Shown piece by piece: positions 1-12,454 of a stretch of 64,000 bases of DNA. The stretch lies in NCBI RefSeq assembly GCF_023159225.1, contig NC_063172.1, positions 36,274,832 to 36,338,831 of the forward strand, read 5' to 3'. How positions within the stretch are numbered: the first letter of the stretch is position 1; every line of letters begins with the position of its first letter. This DNA comes from Perognathus longimembris pacificus (Eukaryota > Chordata > Mammalia > Rodentia > Heteromyidae). The notes beneath the pieces were generated by a model. That model was not told where the DNA came from, made no database searches, and worked only from the letters and a program-made list of their open reading frames with translations. The translations under genes and the position numbers were made by a program.

Positions 1-370
1 TATTTAATACAGTACATTAACCCTGTACAAATGGAAAAAAAATAAGTTTAATGTTTCTAGACCAATATGGCTATTAATTTCTGTACAATGCCAACTCAAC
101 ACGGTAAACTGGGATACTTTTTCCAAAGTTGACAGCACAGCTAAAGTTTCCAAAAATTCAAATGATATATATATATGTATGTATATATTTATATTTATAT
201 AAAAAGACCAATAATAGCAGTATGTTATGCATCAATAGCAGCAACAGCTTTTCCAGGTTCTGCAGTCATCTGAACAAAATTAGACATCCAGCACACTCCA
301 TTAATAAAAAGAAAAAACAAGATATAAAAACAAAACCCCAGAAAAATGCAAAATGCATTTTTCAAAATCT
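1..370. other. Unassigned AT-rich sequence
   Basis: No gene or repeat family was recognised. It holds a short TA/TATG run near 166-200. Read on the minus strand it resembles transcript 3'-UTR sequence (AT-rich, ending in a TATTAAATA-like signal at the window edge), so a retrocopy tail is possible but not identified. Confidence 0.3.
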
Positions 371-371
371 T

Positions 372-669
372 TAATAGGGAAAGGGACTTATATAGAGGTA
401 ATGGCGGGAAAAAAAGGGGGCTGGCCAAAAGGCCAGTCATAGGCTAAAGACCATGTCCATCAGGTGATGTCATGAAACTTCCTTTGTGGGCTGGACAACC
501 CTATCATCGTGGCACGCACATGTTTGCCCCCCAGGCGCAGGGGGCTTTTTTCCGGTTGAGACCAGAAGGTGGGAGGGGCTCCCTCCCACACTGTCCCAGG
601 GCTGGGGGAAGGGCAGCGTCTCGCTCTTGGCGCCCTTCCCCCACCAAGGCCAAAACTGAGTCCCCAACA
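372..669 (-). mobile_element. ERVK-like LTR (3' LTR of a minus-strand element), truncated
   Basis: On the minus strand a polypurine tract (671-690) is followed at once by TGTTGGGGACTC, the usual TG start of an LTR. Downstream lie TGACATCAC, CCGCCATTAC and a TATA box with almost the spacing seen in the solo LTR at 18994-19539, which shows family membership. The sequence past the TATA box (below about 372) no longer resembles the other LTRs and no matching CA end was found, so the LTR is probably truncated or replaced there. Family level (class II / ERVK) rests on the 6-bp target duplications of its two relatives in this window and on the Lys-type primer site at 4580-4596. Confidence 0.55.
388..472 (-). 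promoter_or_regulatory. LTR core promoter module (ATF/CRE-like site, YY1-like site, TATA)
   Basis: Minus strand: TGACATCAC at 472-464, CCGCCATTAC ending near 398 and TATATAA around 396-388. CCGCCAT fits the known YY1 core and TGACATCA the ATF/CRE-like class. The same elements occur at 19228-19315 with a gap of 57 versus 58 bases between the first two. Confidence 0.55.
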
Positions 670-670
670 T

Positions 671-690
671 CTCCCCCTTTTTAGTTTTTT
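671..690 (-). other. Polypurine tract next to LTR
   Basis: Minus strand reads AAAAAACTAAAAAGGGGGAG and ends one base before the LTR TG start. This is the position and composition expected of the plus-strand primer of a retroviral element. Confidence 0.55.
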
Positions 691-2055
691 AAATGAGCAG
701 GGGATGCTGTAAATACATGGCATGTGTGGCCATAAGGCAAATGCTGACATAAGATCTGTGGGGCCCCTTCCACAAAAGGGGTGAGGGGTAGGTAAGGGGC
801 CATCTGTGTGATTTTGTGCAGACGCTGGAGTCCTTAGCTGGTCTCGCGCCAAGTGCAGACATTCCCCTTTTGGTGGTAAGGTAGAAGTAGGCTAAAACTC
901 TGGCATTCCTGGTTGTTCACAGTAGCTGATAACTTGAACATAAGTTATTAGTAAAACATTCTTTTGCATATAAACATTGAAGTGAAGGCGTTAAACCTTT
1001 GTGCTTACTTTTCTCAAACATTTCTCTCATAAAACATTGGGGTTGAGTGTCAATACCCTCAACTCCTATCTTCTTTCCAACGGGACTCCCCAAGTCTAGC
1101 TGCAGGGGGAGAGGAAAGGAAGAAACACCATGCAAAATTTTTTTTTTAGTTTTTGTGTAATGCTGTGGGCAATATCGCCATGGCAAAAACATTGTGCCAT
1201 GAGGCACTCAAGAAAGAATCTAGAACGCAAACAAGGAAAGGAAGCTTTGTTACCTCCTACTGGTCTCCTGCCATATGCAGTCATACTTTCCATATTTCCG
1301 TGGAAGAGCAGAAGTCCAACATGGTCCTCCTTTTCCTGGAGAGAACAAGAAGAAAACATTTCTTTAGAGCGGGTGCTCTGGGTTTAATTTTCCAGTCTGG
1401 AAAAACACATATACAGTACTCCATCCCACACTGATTTGGGATGATTTAAAATTTCTTGATAATTAACATAAGCATAACTATCCTTAATTAATCCTGGGGA
1501 ATACCTCCCCCTCTTTTGTTTTTTAAAATTATGACACCAGCAGCCACCAGGCAGGGAGTATGGATGGAGGTCTCTTCTTCTGTAGCTACTTCCTGCTGTC
1601 AAGGGGGCGACGTGTCATAATCAAGGGCCCCTCAGCCTGGGACCGTCCAGTGTGGCTGGCAAAGGTTCCCATCATTAACACGAGAATGTTTACTGGGGCC
1701 AGAGAGTGCTATGGTTTCCTCTGGCATCTTGGGCATACCCAGAAGTTTCCAAGGCTGGTGCCTCCAGGGTTCAGGTCTGTGTTAGGGTGACGGCTATGAA
1801 TGGCAAATTCCCAGGTGGTGATCTCAGCAAGAGATTTTATTCTGTCAAAAGAAGCTTTTGAAAAGGTCAGGCAAAGTATTGACAAGTTCTCAGAGCTGGT
1901 TGGCATGAATGACGTAGAACACACCCTGGGCATAAGCCAGGAAAAGTTCCTTTTGGAGCATAAACCCAATTGTAAAGTGAACAGGTAAGGAGAAATGACT
2001 GAAAGAAGTGTTTAGTGATAGAAAACCGGTTTGGCATAGCCAGTCAGAGGTAAAA

Positions 2056-2064
2056 AATAAATAA

Positions 2065-2126
<62 letters not shown>
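2056..2126. repeat. (AAAT)n/(TA)n microsatellite
   Basis: A short AAAT run passes directly into about 28 TA dinucleotides. Confidence 0.95.
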
Positions 2127-2304
2127 CTGGCAGAAAAAGGAAAATGGACAGGTATTACCTCCCTTGATTTCCCGGCTCTGATCCATTTTGAAAGGGTGAG
2201 ACAAGGCAGCTCCCTTTAGGATAATATGACACCATTCTCCTCTCACTCCATTCCAACTTCCCATCTCCTGGACTGACTAAGTCCCAGGACTTTCAACGTT
2301 TGTT

Positions 2305-2545
2305 GCTGGGATTGCATTTTCCCATTCGTATTTGAACTCGGGGCCTGAGCACTGTCCCCGAGCACTTCGGTTCGAGGCTAGTGCTCTACCACTTGAGCCA
2401 CAGTGCTGCTTCCAGCATCTTGCTGGTTCTCTGTAGTTGAGCTCTCAATCTGGCTCTTTGCTGTTTAACTGGGAGGTGGGATTTTAGAGAGATTTTTCTT
2501 TTGCCCGGGCTGGCTTTGAACTGTATCCAGGGAGTCTTAGTCATA
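2305..2545 (-). mobile_element. 7SL-ID composite SINE, degenerate
   Basis: The plus strand carries the reverse complement of the ID' body ('accacttgagccacagtgct') and then 'gggctggctttgaac' of the 7SL-type half. It contains extra sequence near 2425-2475 and is strongly diverged, so it is an old copy with approximate ends. Confidence 0.7.
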
Positions 2546-3974
2546 CAAGCCCTTTTTTTATCTCCAATTGAGCAACAAGGAAAAACAACAGAGATAATCC
2601 ATTTGTAACTCATTGAGAACTGACCCAAAACTGCTTGTTAAGGTTTTGCTATAACACTTAGAGAACATGAGATTTATATGCCATCAACTTGAATCACGCC
2701 ATTTAATCCCACTGGCAAGTGAAAGAGAACACAGATAAAAGCAGTGTGGAATCCTCAGTCCCAGCAGTGGCTGCATCCCTCATCCCAATTTGGCAAGTTC
2801 CTTGCCATGCGATGGAGAAATCTGGGCAAGGCTGCAATGGAATTTCTGGATAGACTGTCATATCTCGCTTTGGGTTGCCTGCAAATTTCTCTATAGATTG
2901 GTTAGGGTGTTTAAAATTTCCCAGCATTCCTGGCTCTGGTAGGCTGATGCCCTTCTGGTTTAAGCAGGGTGAAAAGATCTTCTTAATCACAAAATCCACC
3001 TGGCTAGCTCTGTGGCCACTAACATAACTATGGTGATTTAACCTAGAGTAACTCTTAGGATGGGACTATTCACATCCTCACAAGGCTCATAAATTGTTCG
3101 AGCAGCTTCCAATGTGAGAGAGAGAGAGAGCAAGGGATTGTTAGTAGTGAAACCAGGCAGTTTGGGAACAGACTGTGGTGGCTGTCTGTCACCGTCCATG
3201 CAGCTAATACACACACATTGGACCTGTATCCTATAAAGCAAAATGTCAATTTTGGATCAGGAAAATTTAGGTTAATAATCACATTTGTATGAAATGATTT
3301 CAATTTTCTTGATCTTGAGAGTTTATGAGAACACAGGAGAGAAAAAATGGAAAGGTAAAATCTTAATTTATGCCAAAGAATTGTCAGGACTAGATGCACA
3401 CTTAACTTTTAACATACTGAATATAAAAATAACACACTGGTTTTACATCACCGTACTTATGCCACATGTTGCGTATTTGAACCTTATGGAATTTCTCTTA
3501 GGCCCATTTGTTTGCATCCGAACTTTGGGCTGAAAACCTATTGTTGTATTAGAACTCTTTGTTTCCCTCTTTATATTTTGTTTTACTTCACAATTTGAAG
3601 CTTTTCCTAGTTTTACCCCACCTGTAGCTGTAAGTCTGACACAGAGAGAAAACGTGCAGGCAAGCACGGCGGGGTGCTAGCCCCTCCCAGCTGCAGCGCA
3701 ATTGCTGGAGGCCTGTTAGTCTGAGTCCCCGCCCAGCCCAGGGGAGTCTGGCACGCCCATCACCTGGGGGAGTGGGTGGGACTCCACCTTCAAGATGGAG
3801 GACTCCATTGCCCACCACGTGCATTGACCAGCTAGAGAAAACTTAACAAACATTAACCCATTTTTTTAAATTCCATCGGCAGCTGCAAGCCTGCAAATGA
3901 CAGGCAGACGCAGTAGGGGTCCTTTCACAGACCGCTCTGGGGCCCCGCCCAGTTGCCGTGAGACCTGCAGCTTG

Positions 3975-4380
3975 GCCCCAAAGTAGTTTTTTCCTAAAAG
4001 CTCTGCCGCCGTGCCGCGGTTTCCCAAGCGGCGGGACCACGCCTGCGGTACTGCGCTTCCATCGCGCCATGCTCGGCCTGCCACACTTGGCTGCCCAAAG
4101 ACTTTTGCACTAGACACCCCACGCCGCCCGAGGCCACGCATGCCCCAGCTCACGCCGTTGCTTGAAAACCTGGCACCCGCTGTGTTCCGGCAGCGATCGC
4201 GGGCTTTCGCCGTGAGCCTCCACCCCACCAGGCGGCCCAAAGATTTTCCCACTAGACGCCCAGCACCGCCCTAAGCTGCGTGGGCTCCAGTGCACACTGC
4301 CGCTTGTGAACCTGAGTGGGGGCCCCCTGGCTCGTGGCTGGGTGGGATGGTGGCACCCGCTCTGGAACCTCCTCCGCCTG
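3975..4380 (-). repeat. Three imperfect GC-rich tandem units (about 120-142 bp)
   Basis: Units start with 'cccaaag' at 3975, 4094 and 4236. The last two continue in parallel: 'ttttgcactagacaccccac' against 'attttcccactagacgccca', then matching CCGCC and 'gcttg(a/t)gaacctg' segments. They lie in the CpG-rich part next to the primer-binding-site match, where retroelement leaders and promoters often carry repeats. Function is not known. Confidence 0.6.
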
Positions 4381-4579
4381 CACCGCCTCCATCCCCAGCG
4401 CTCCCCTGCCGCGTCTCCTTGCCCGAAGCAGCATCGCAGGACTCGCAAAGCCCCGTGAGCCCACCTGCTCTTTATGCATTTGCCCCCCCATTTGGAGGAC
4501 ACGTCCCACTCCTGAAAACCATGTACTTAGAGCAGCCTGTGTGGATGGTGAACCCTGAAATTCCCGGCCATGAATTCAA

Positions 4580-4596
4580 GTCCCACGTGGGCGCCA
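4580..4596 (-). other. tRNA-Lys-type primer binding site
   Basis: Minus strand reads TGGCGCCCACGTGGGAC. This is one base shorter than, and otherwise very close to, the tRNA-Lys(1,2) primer site typical of class II retroviruses. It is preceded on that strand by ...CCCTACA plus GA, as expected for an LTR end, a short spacer and a PBS. Confidence 0.55.
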
Positions 4597-4598
4597 TC

Positions 4599-4837
4599 TG
4601 TAGGGATCTCTGAGGACCCATTCTCCTCCCTTCCCCAGAGGAGATGTTTCAATGTCGGGGTCTTGAGGACCCCTTTCCCCACCTATCTCCCGGGGGGAAA
4701 TGCCTGAACCTCGATTTTATGGAAGAAACTCCGCCCTACCCCTCATACTGGCAGAAGGAGTAAGGCGTGTCCTTACCGGACAGCCCTAAGCTGAAGTGGG
4801 ATGCTGAAATCCCTTCCTTGGCCCCCATAATGTGTCA
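4599..4837 (-). mobile_element. Putative 5' LTR remnant
   Basis: On the minus strand the segment could begin TGACACATTATGG and ends ...CCCTACA two bases before the primer site. It does not align by eye to the LTR at 372-669, so it may be a recombinant, an unrelated LTR or part of a leader. The boundaries are inferred only from TG/CA and the PBS position. Confidence 0.3.
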
Positions 4838-5574
4838 GGAACCACAGGACAAAGACAATGGGGAGACGGCTGGATGGTTGAATGAGTCTCATAGTCTGAA
4901 TATCTTATCTTTTCCTGTATAGTAAAATGGTGAAGAGTTTCTATAATATATACTGATGCATTTTCTTGATTTAAAATACCTATAAATATGCTATTTATCT
5001 CAAATATACTTCTCTCATATCATTAATGCACACCTATCCCTTTCCATTTTTGTTATCTCTATAGGAACAATTGATAATTTTCCAGAACCTTTCCATTACT
5101 GTCTGAAAATGAATAAGAGTGATTTTTCCATTTGCTGTTTCCTTGTGCTGTTGTATTTATAAGATGCTGTCACGATTACTCAACAAATCTACAAAGTGAG
5201 CCACATCTGTTGGTGTTCCAACACAGCTGGAAGTTCCTCAGCTTCTGTGGTAAACTTTTTATATGTGAATAATTTTTAGTTGCCTATTCTGTCTGTATTT
5301 ATGCAAATTACAGTGTTATTTATAAGTAAGTAAATAATCACTTTTAAGACAACATCTGCACTTCTGTCTAATATCAAACACCTGCATAGTCAGATTGCTT
5401 TGAATGGAAGGTCATGTGCACTTTGATCAGACCATAGCTTGAAATAAATTCCAATGATTTGGGTGCTTATTGATCTCAGTCTTAATTTAGGACATTTATT
5501 TATTAGTAGGTGGTCTTACATTTTTAGGTCTTCCAAATATAAAAATCAATAGAGTGAGACCAAACTTCTTTTCT
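4838..5574. other. Unassigned AT-rich DNA
   Basis: No coding frame, RNA gene or recognisable repeat was seen. Confidence 0.4.
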
Positions 5575-5755
5575 GAACTCTTACATTTCTTACCAACTAT
5601 ATGGCTTTGGGACTATGTGATTTGATTTCTTCATCTGTGAATAACAGTGCTAATCTCATGAGGATAGTCTGAGAATTAAATGAGCAATGTGCTTAAGCAT
5701 CTTGTTTATGGTCTGACCTTAGGAACACAGTAATTATTGGTTCTAGTTCCATATG
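5575..5755 (+). repeat. MIR SINE
   Basis: The core ('atggctttgggactatgtga', 'cttcatctgtgaataacagt', 'gagaattaaatgagcaatgt') follows the MIR order: accuracy block, 'cctcatctgtaaaatg' block, then 'gaggattaaatgag'. It is an ancient tRNA-derived SINE common to all mammals. Confidence 0.8.
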
Positions 5756-6449
5756 TCACATTTATTTAATAATTATCAAAGCATAGTTGACTTTTTCTGC
5801 CCACTCAACGAAAAATGCCAGGGGATAGATTATAAGAGGAATCTAGGTACAGAACATGGAAGTCTGGTGAGATCCTGAGCTATAGCCAAGAGTGTGAGAA
5901 TCAATCATTAAAACTCACATTGTCCGTAGAAACAATGAAAACCAAAAGGGAAAGAAATAGACTGAGTAGGAAGTTATATAATTTCAATATTTGGATACTT
6001 TGAAAGCAGCAACATAAGGCCACAAATAATTTATTTTGAAATAATAGGAATAATGAGTGCAATAAATATAATACTGCATTCTGTAAACCTATTAGACATC
6101 TAACACTATGCATTTATTTAGTTTTCTTTCTTATACTGATATATCTGCCTATTAAACCACCTGCAAACATATCTGTAATAGAAATTGGATTAAACAAAAG
6201 TTTTTTAAATAAATTAAGTTATCTTCATTCAGTACCTATCCTTTTTAATAAGACTAGTTTTATTTAATCCATATCCTGTATCACTCCTTGAAGCTGTGAG
6301 CCAATTATAACGAAGTCATTACTGCTTGTTTTCCTAACTACTCTATTGATCATTCCCTAAGAAGTTGTTCTCCTAGATCTATCCCATTTATTAATGTGTT
6401 TCTCTCACATCAGTGCTGACCTCTTGTCATTAGAGGCAACGTTTGGACT
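5756..6449. other. Unassigned AT-rich DNA
   Basis: No gene or repeat recognised. The only frame of note (5901-6113, minus) has no family resemblance and an ordinary length for chance in AT-rich DNA. Confidence 0.4.
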
Positions 6450-6565
6450 TAGAAGCAACAGAGCCGGGTTTTCATCTCTTTTCTACTTCCAATTAGCAAT
6501 AAAACTCTAGAGAAATGATTGTTTCCCCAAGTCTCTAATTTCTTCTTTTACTGCAACCTTTCTGA
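6450..6565 (+). repeat. Probable MIR fragment
   Basis: 'agcaacagagccgggttttc' followed by 'tttccccaagtctctaattt' resembles the MIR central part. It is diverged and the ends are approximate. Confidence 0.5.
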
Positions 6566-6714
6566 AGCCACGGAGCTTTGGATTACTTGAGCAAATATTA
6601 GGCTAATGTCAGGATTTATTGGAGCTTTGTATTGGGTTGATTTTCAGCAATATAATCAGCTTGGTGGAGGCTTCAGTTCTTTCTTTTACAAACTAGTGCA
6701 TCTCATAGCTTCAT

Positions 6715-6850
6715 GAAACTTTAGCTCCAGAAAGGACTTAGAAGTCATCTAGTCAACATTATTTGTTTTGCTTTGCTTATAAGGAAACTCAAAATGCTCC
6801 ATATTATTCCCAAGCTACTAGTGGTTAAAGAGTAGCTTCTTTCCTTCCCT
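6715..6850 (-). repeat. Possible MIR-family fragment
   Basis: 'aaaggacttagaagtcatct' plus 'aaggaaactcaaaatgctcc' resembles the reverse-oriented MIR/MIR3 pattern of 'gatgaggaaactgaggc'. Weak match. Confidence 0.35.
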
Positions 6851-9800
6851 GGGCCAAGGTATTCTCAAGCTACCTCTTGACTAGCTAGAATATAGTATTC
6901 TAATAAATATGAAATAAAATATTGTGGAATTGTTTAACATCTAACGTAATTATAAGTATATACATGTGAATTACCCCCAATATTAATAGTGATTAAATTA
7001 TCTATTCTTACATGATTCACAAATTATAGTAGATACAACTTGTCAGCATCCTTTTCGGTTAAAAGCAGGAGATTCTGAGTTTTGCAACCTGACACCATAT
7101 ATTCTTTACCTGTCTTTCCTTTGGTATAGTGGGAGAGGAGTTTGGAATAGGATACCTCCCAGGGCTGGTGTATTTGTTCAAGGCACCAGAACAAACAGTT
7201 TTGGTTTGTGACTCTTCAGCCAAGCAGACATCTTCAGAGATTTTTATTTTTTCTGGAAATAGTATCTCTAGTTTTCCCTAGATTGCCTTTCAGGACAGAG
7301 AGGGGAAAACTCTGCCTTTTATCTGTGTTGGTTCAGGGGATCTGATATTCTTGGCTAATTGACTTCTTTGGAGTATTAGAACATATAATGCTGGTGGCAG
7401 GCATAACTGGGTCATCCTGGAAGCAGTGTTAAGCTGATTTAATCAGCCACTAGAAGACAAACACATTTTATGGAATTTATGTCCAAATCTTCCTTTTTCT
7501 GAGTGAAAAGGCTATTGGGCTGTTCTTCACTTGTTAAATTTTAGTGCTGTCTGGTACCTTGAATTCAAGCTTTTTATTGTGTTCACAGGAAAACCGAGTG
7601 TTACAAGGTGACTAGGTTCTCAAAGACAGAAGATGGGACAGCTCCTAGATTTCCTTAATTTAGTTCATTTTCCTATGTACCACATACACTCTAATGAAAA
7701 AAACACCTTATAATAAAGAATATATATTTTATTACATCATAGGGGAATGATCAGTAGAGTACATAGGTATATTAGTGAATAGATAACCTTCCAGAAATGT
7801 AAAACCCTGAAAAGATAAGGACTTCAAGATAATCAAGGACTATTTGGACAAGGGATATTCAAATCTAAAACAAACTTCCAGCCATGAAACTCTCTGAAGC
7901 AAGCATATACTGAACAGATCCCATTGCAGCAATATAGTTATCTAGGCATTCATTTGATCTATTATGACATTACACTTTCTGTCATGAAGTAAATCATTAT
8001 ATAACATAAATCCTAACTCTTGTTAAACTTATCACTAATGGACAGATATTCCTTTTCTTTCCCCAAGTCTGGCTCTTCATGGATAACCACAGAAATAACC
8101 ATGCATTTCTTTAGACTTGTGGGTGTTCTTGCTCTTGAAAGTGTAGCAGGTTATCAGATGAGCATGTGATAAGGCACATCCCTATGCCTCCCAAACATCA
8201 TCTGAATTAGTTCATTTGTGATGGTTAGTGACTAATCTTTAATTTTTCTCTCTGTATAAACATTTGGAATTGGATGTAATTTACTCTGATCCTTCAGCTA
8301 AAGCGCTAAAAGGAATTATCTTTGACCTTAATGAGCAAGCACCAGTTTTAAGAATCTTAAAACTTCTTTAAGAGAAATAAAGAGGTAAGACAGGAGAAAC
8401 TGGATGTGTGGATTTTTACACAAGTATTTCCCTATTTACTAGCACCATCTACATTTTAAAACAAGTGTTAGGTGTTTGGATGACCAAAAGAAAACAGGTT
8501 GAATGTCCTCACTGATTAAGATAGTGTTCTATTTAAAAGGCTGTATGTCACTTGGTCTCTTTATTATAGGTTCTGGAATTCTAATTAAGCCTTTATCTTT
8601 GCCAACATAGTGATTTTTTTATGATGACAATAGTGCAAGGGATGGAAAGTAGTCAAACCACATTGTCATGAGAATTATATGCAGTTAATATGCAGAAAAA
8701 ATAAAATAATTCTTAAGTCAGATGAGTTTATTACAATTATCATATAAACATCCTGACCCTCTCCTCAAGGAAGTAGTAAACATCTTAACATGTGACATTA
8801 CAAAATATTTTTGCTATTAGGTGTGCAGTTGTGTGTTCTGGTGTTTTTGTTCATTGATCTATTTTCTTTCTTTTGACCTTTCCACAGCTAGTTCATGATA
8901 AGATACTTATTTCCATGAGTTAAATGTCTAAACATCAATTGTAAGGGATTCTCATTCTCTGCTTACAATTGCATAATGTTTAGATTTTAATAAGAAATTT
9001 CTTACCAAAGAAGCAAGATTTATATCTCAACAAACAAGCCAGACATTTTGGCACACAATTGTACTCCCTGCTATACAAAAGGTGTACATAAGGGACTGGA
9101 CCAGGGAGGTTGGGGGATGAACAAAACCTGGAAAGAAAAATAAAAAAAGGAAAAAAAGAATAAGGACATAGTTCAAATGATAGATCCTGCCTGGTAGTTA
9201 TTAGGTCCTGAGCTCAAACTCCAAATGCTTGCCTTTTCTATATGTTGTACAAAATTGTATTTGTGAAACTTCTGGTGGACATTCTCTGTTCTTTGCTCTG
9301 CATCTCTACAACTTTGCAGCTGGATGTGAAAAGGCCATTGTCACATCTCTATTTGGTCTAAAGAGTATTCCACACTAAAACCTACTTGAGTGTATTCCTC
9401 TGTTGGTAATGACCTCATGGTTATCCTTAAGAGACATCTCCATTGATGTTAGCAACTTGAGATTTCTTTATTTACCCCTTTGTTGAATCTGTTGTTGTAT
9501 AGGTGCAACACATAATATTTCTTTTTATATATTTCTTATACATTATATATACATAGTATATTGTATATTTCCTTCATAAATGATATTGTGACATTCTTTG
9601 GGGGCTCTGACTACAGGCTAGCCAGTTCCACTTCTTCAGCAATTTATTTACCTATCAACCCAATCATCTCCCTTAATGGTCTCACAAACAATGCATTGCC
9701 ATCCACTTGTTCTAATCACCCCAGAGATAGATGCCAGACACCCAGGGACAGCTCCCTTGTCCCAGAGCTCACTGAAATGGATTCAAACCAGACCATTTAA

Positions 9801-10640
9801 AACCCATTTCCTTGGCTTTGTCTTGTTCTTCTCATAAAAATCATGGCCTTTTCGCATGGTTTTCCTCTAAAGCTCTACGTCTTGACCAACTTTGCATGCT
9901 TCTCTCCCCAAGAACAATGAATGTAATAGAATATTCTGGATTCTCCTCTTTTGATCTGCATCTGGCCTCACCATAAGCCACAGATGGCTAGAATAGATCA
10001 TAAATATTTACAATCTCCCAAAGATTGTACTTGTTTATAGAGTAACTTCAATACATACTGAAAAAGAGAAGAAAAAAAGAAATACTATCTTAGCAAGCAA
10101 ATTTTCCATTCCACAAAATATCCTCAAACATCGTAACATAAATATGTGGAACAATTTTATATAAATATGAAACACTGGAAAAGACTATTATGCACATGAC
10201 GTTGAAATTCACTAGACATTTTTTAAACAGTTTGCTTTTATTTCATTTTTTTTAACATTTGATAGTTCAAATTACCTGAGGTTATTTAAGAGCTCTAAGA
10301 GTTTTCACTGTCCATAATTCCTTTGAAATATATGTACCATAAAAAAGAGGAAAAAAAGAAAAATATGTACCAATATACAAAACATTTGAACATTTCAGGT
10401 AACTAAGATTTCTAAAGTTCCCCAAGTTGGGAGCCTGTGTTTAAATGTTATAACTCATTTCAGACACATTGTGAATTCATTCTACCCCTGGATTTCATTC
10501 AGTCCACCAACATTTCAGTGATTTTTCTCCAGTGTATTATACTGTGTAATAGAATTTGACACACATTTTCTGTATCTCCACATGCCCTGTCTTTTCTGTA
10601 AACTTAGAAGTAGAGGAAGGTTGGAGAAATTAAAAAGAAG
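6851..10640. other. Long unassigned interval
   Basis: No coding gene or confident repeat was recognised. 9040-9160 faintly resembles a 7SL-type SINE. 9590-9990 is somewhat less AT-rich and may be an old LTR, but no TATA, polyadenylation or boundary pair supports it. Confidence 0.35.
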
Positions 10641-10649
10641 AAAACTACT

Positions 10650-10900
10650 GAATGCTGGTTGTTTATACCTCTAAACCTAGCTATTCAGGAGGCTGAGATC
10701 TGAGGATCACAGTTTAAAGCCAGTCCAGGCAGAAAGGTATGTGAGATTCTTACCTCCAATTCAACACCAGAAAACCTGAAGTGGTGCTGTGGCTCATAGT
10801 AACAGAGGACTAGTCTTCAGGGAAAAAGCTTAGGGACAGTGCCCAGGCCCTGTGTTCAAGCCCTATGACTGACAAAAACAAACAAATAAATAAATAAATG
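10650..10900 (+). mobile_element. 7SL-ID composite SINE
   Basis: The head 'aggaggctgagatctgagga' is 7SL/B1-like. The body 'gtggtgctgtggctcatagt' and 'cagtgcccaggccctgtgtt' is the ID' half. It ends in an A-rich AAAT tail. Confidence 0.85.
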
Positions 10901-12439
10901 CAAGAAAACAAAAAGAAAGAAGAAGAAAGAACTATTATTTGTTGCAATATGTTTAGAATAGGGATGATGAGACGTAATAAAATATGTCTAGCTACACGTC
11001 TTGACATATATAAGACACTTGATCATTATTTCAATGAATGTAAATTCATACTCAAAATAAAGAGTAAAGGTTGATTCTTTGATTAATTTATTTCTTTCCC
11101 TTCCCTTCAGCATTTCCTTAAGAAAATTGGGTTTCTTTGTCCTGTTCCTTTGCTTACACACTTCACAATGCTACTTAAATGTTTTGAACAGATTTATGAG
11201 GGACTCATAATGCCATTAAATCTACTACTGATTCATATTCCAGCTATATTCATTAAAAACTATCTTTGAAGGAAAACAACCTACTCTGAACTCCTATTTG
11301 TAACATAATTCTTAATTTAGAGTTAGTGTAAATAAAGCACTTTTTAATTTATTCAAGACTAATCTTGACTGTAGTATTATGCACACCTGAAGGACAATTT
11401 ATCAATAATTAATCTAAGAAAAGATTCTCAGTTGATGAATTCAAACCAAAAATGTCCCTCTAATTAGTTCACTGTAGAAATGGGTATTTCCTACTGTCAT
11501 TGTATAATCCTGAATATGCATAAAAGGATACTGATGAAAATTACATGACTTGCTTAGATGGCTTAACAATACTGAATGGTGGTAATTGGGCTACATTTTG
11601 TATGCCTGGATTCACTCAATGAAGTCTTGCCTTTGCATATAAAATAGAATTTTGTTTCCAAAGCCCATATATAATACTGCATAGTTCATACCATCAGAAT
11701 CTCATTGCAAACAGCAACTCACATTTGCAGGAACACAAATATTACTTCTTAAAAGTTACAGAATATTTTTTCAAAACACTAACAAATGTTTGGTACTCAT
11801 CCAATAATAACATTAAATAATACATTATGTGAAACCTATGGAGAACAACCAATGGATTCAATGACTAGCTTTTTTATTTTCTTTGAACTACAGGGAGCAC
11901 CAACTGTCTTCTGTTTCTCCTCTTTGGTCTTGGAGTGGGGATGTGGCCAGAAGATGATTTTTCAGAAATCATTTGTACTACTTGCCTTGCATGTGATTTT
12001 TCAATCATTGTCTCCATCTCTTACCTCTCTTTATTTCTTTGTCCATATATAGACTGCTATCTCATAATGCCTGTGATTCAGGTGAAAAGATTAGTCACAC
12101 ATGAGGACTAATGTCTGTAAGTATGTATCTAACTAGATAAGTTTTATTAGATGTCTGCCTTTGAGCTATATTATTGTTAGAAATATTACATGATATGGAC
12201 ACACCCTACCTGGACCATGACTAGGAACTTTGAGGAAGCTTCCAGAGAAGTGAACAGCCTAAAGTCATCTGCAACTTAATAGCCACTCCCCAGTTCTTAA
12301 AGTTAAGAAGTATGCATCTAAAGCTCAGTTTCATGCTGAGAAAAATATTTCCCACAAAGTCAAGACATCGGGCAGTCAAATATCATGAGACAATATCACC
12401 TCAAGGCTAATGTACTTTATTGCAGGATAAATGTTTCCT
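10901..12439. other. Unassigned AT-rich DNA
   Basis: Nothing recognised on either strand. The 88-codon frame at 11786-12052 has no recognisable domain or supporting context. Confidence 0.35.
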
Positions 12440-12454
12440 TCACGAACATTTCTT

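Larger units (their letters stand above)
691..4579 (-). mobile_element. Internal region of a decayed ERVK-like element
   Basis: The interval lies between a primer-binding-site match (4580-4596) and a polypurine tract (671-690), both on the minus strand, so about 3.9 kb would be the internal body. No gag, pol or env coding sequence was recognised and every frame is short and broken. A second A/G-rich tract with a GGGGGAG core at 1504-1528 (minus) suggests a mosaic or a second truncated element. A (TA)n run and an old SINE interrupt it. The right part (about 3640-4575) is GC- and CpG-rich and holds imperfect repeats. It could instead be several unrelated LTR fragments side by side. Confidence 0.4.

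Noticed and set aside
1800..1988. 62-codon plus-strand frame and overlapping 86-codon minus frame (1709-1969)
   Set aside because: No recognisable retroviral or host domain; lengths are ordinary for chance.
3843..4613. Overlapping frames up to 130 codons on both strands
   Set aside because: CpG-rich repeat-bearing leader of the ERVK-like element; frames overlap on both strands and lack known motifs.
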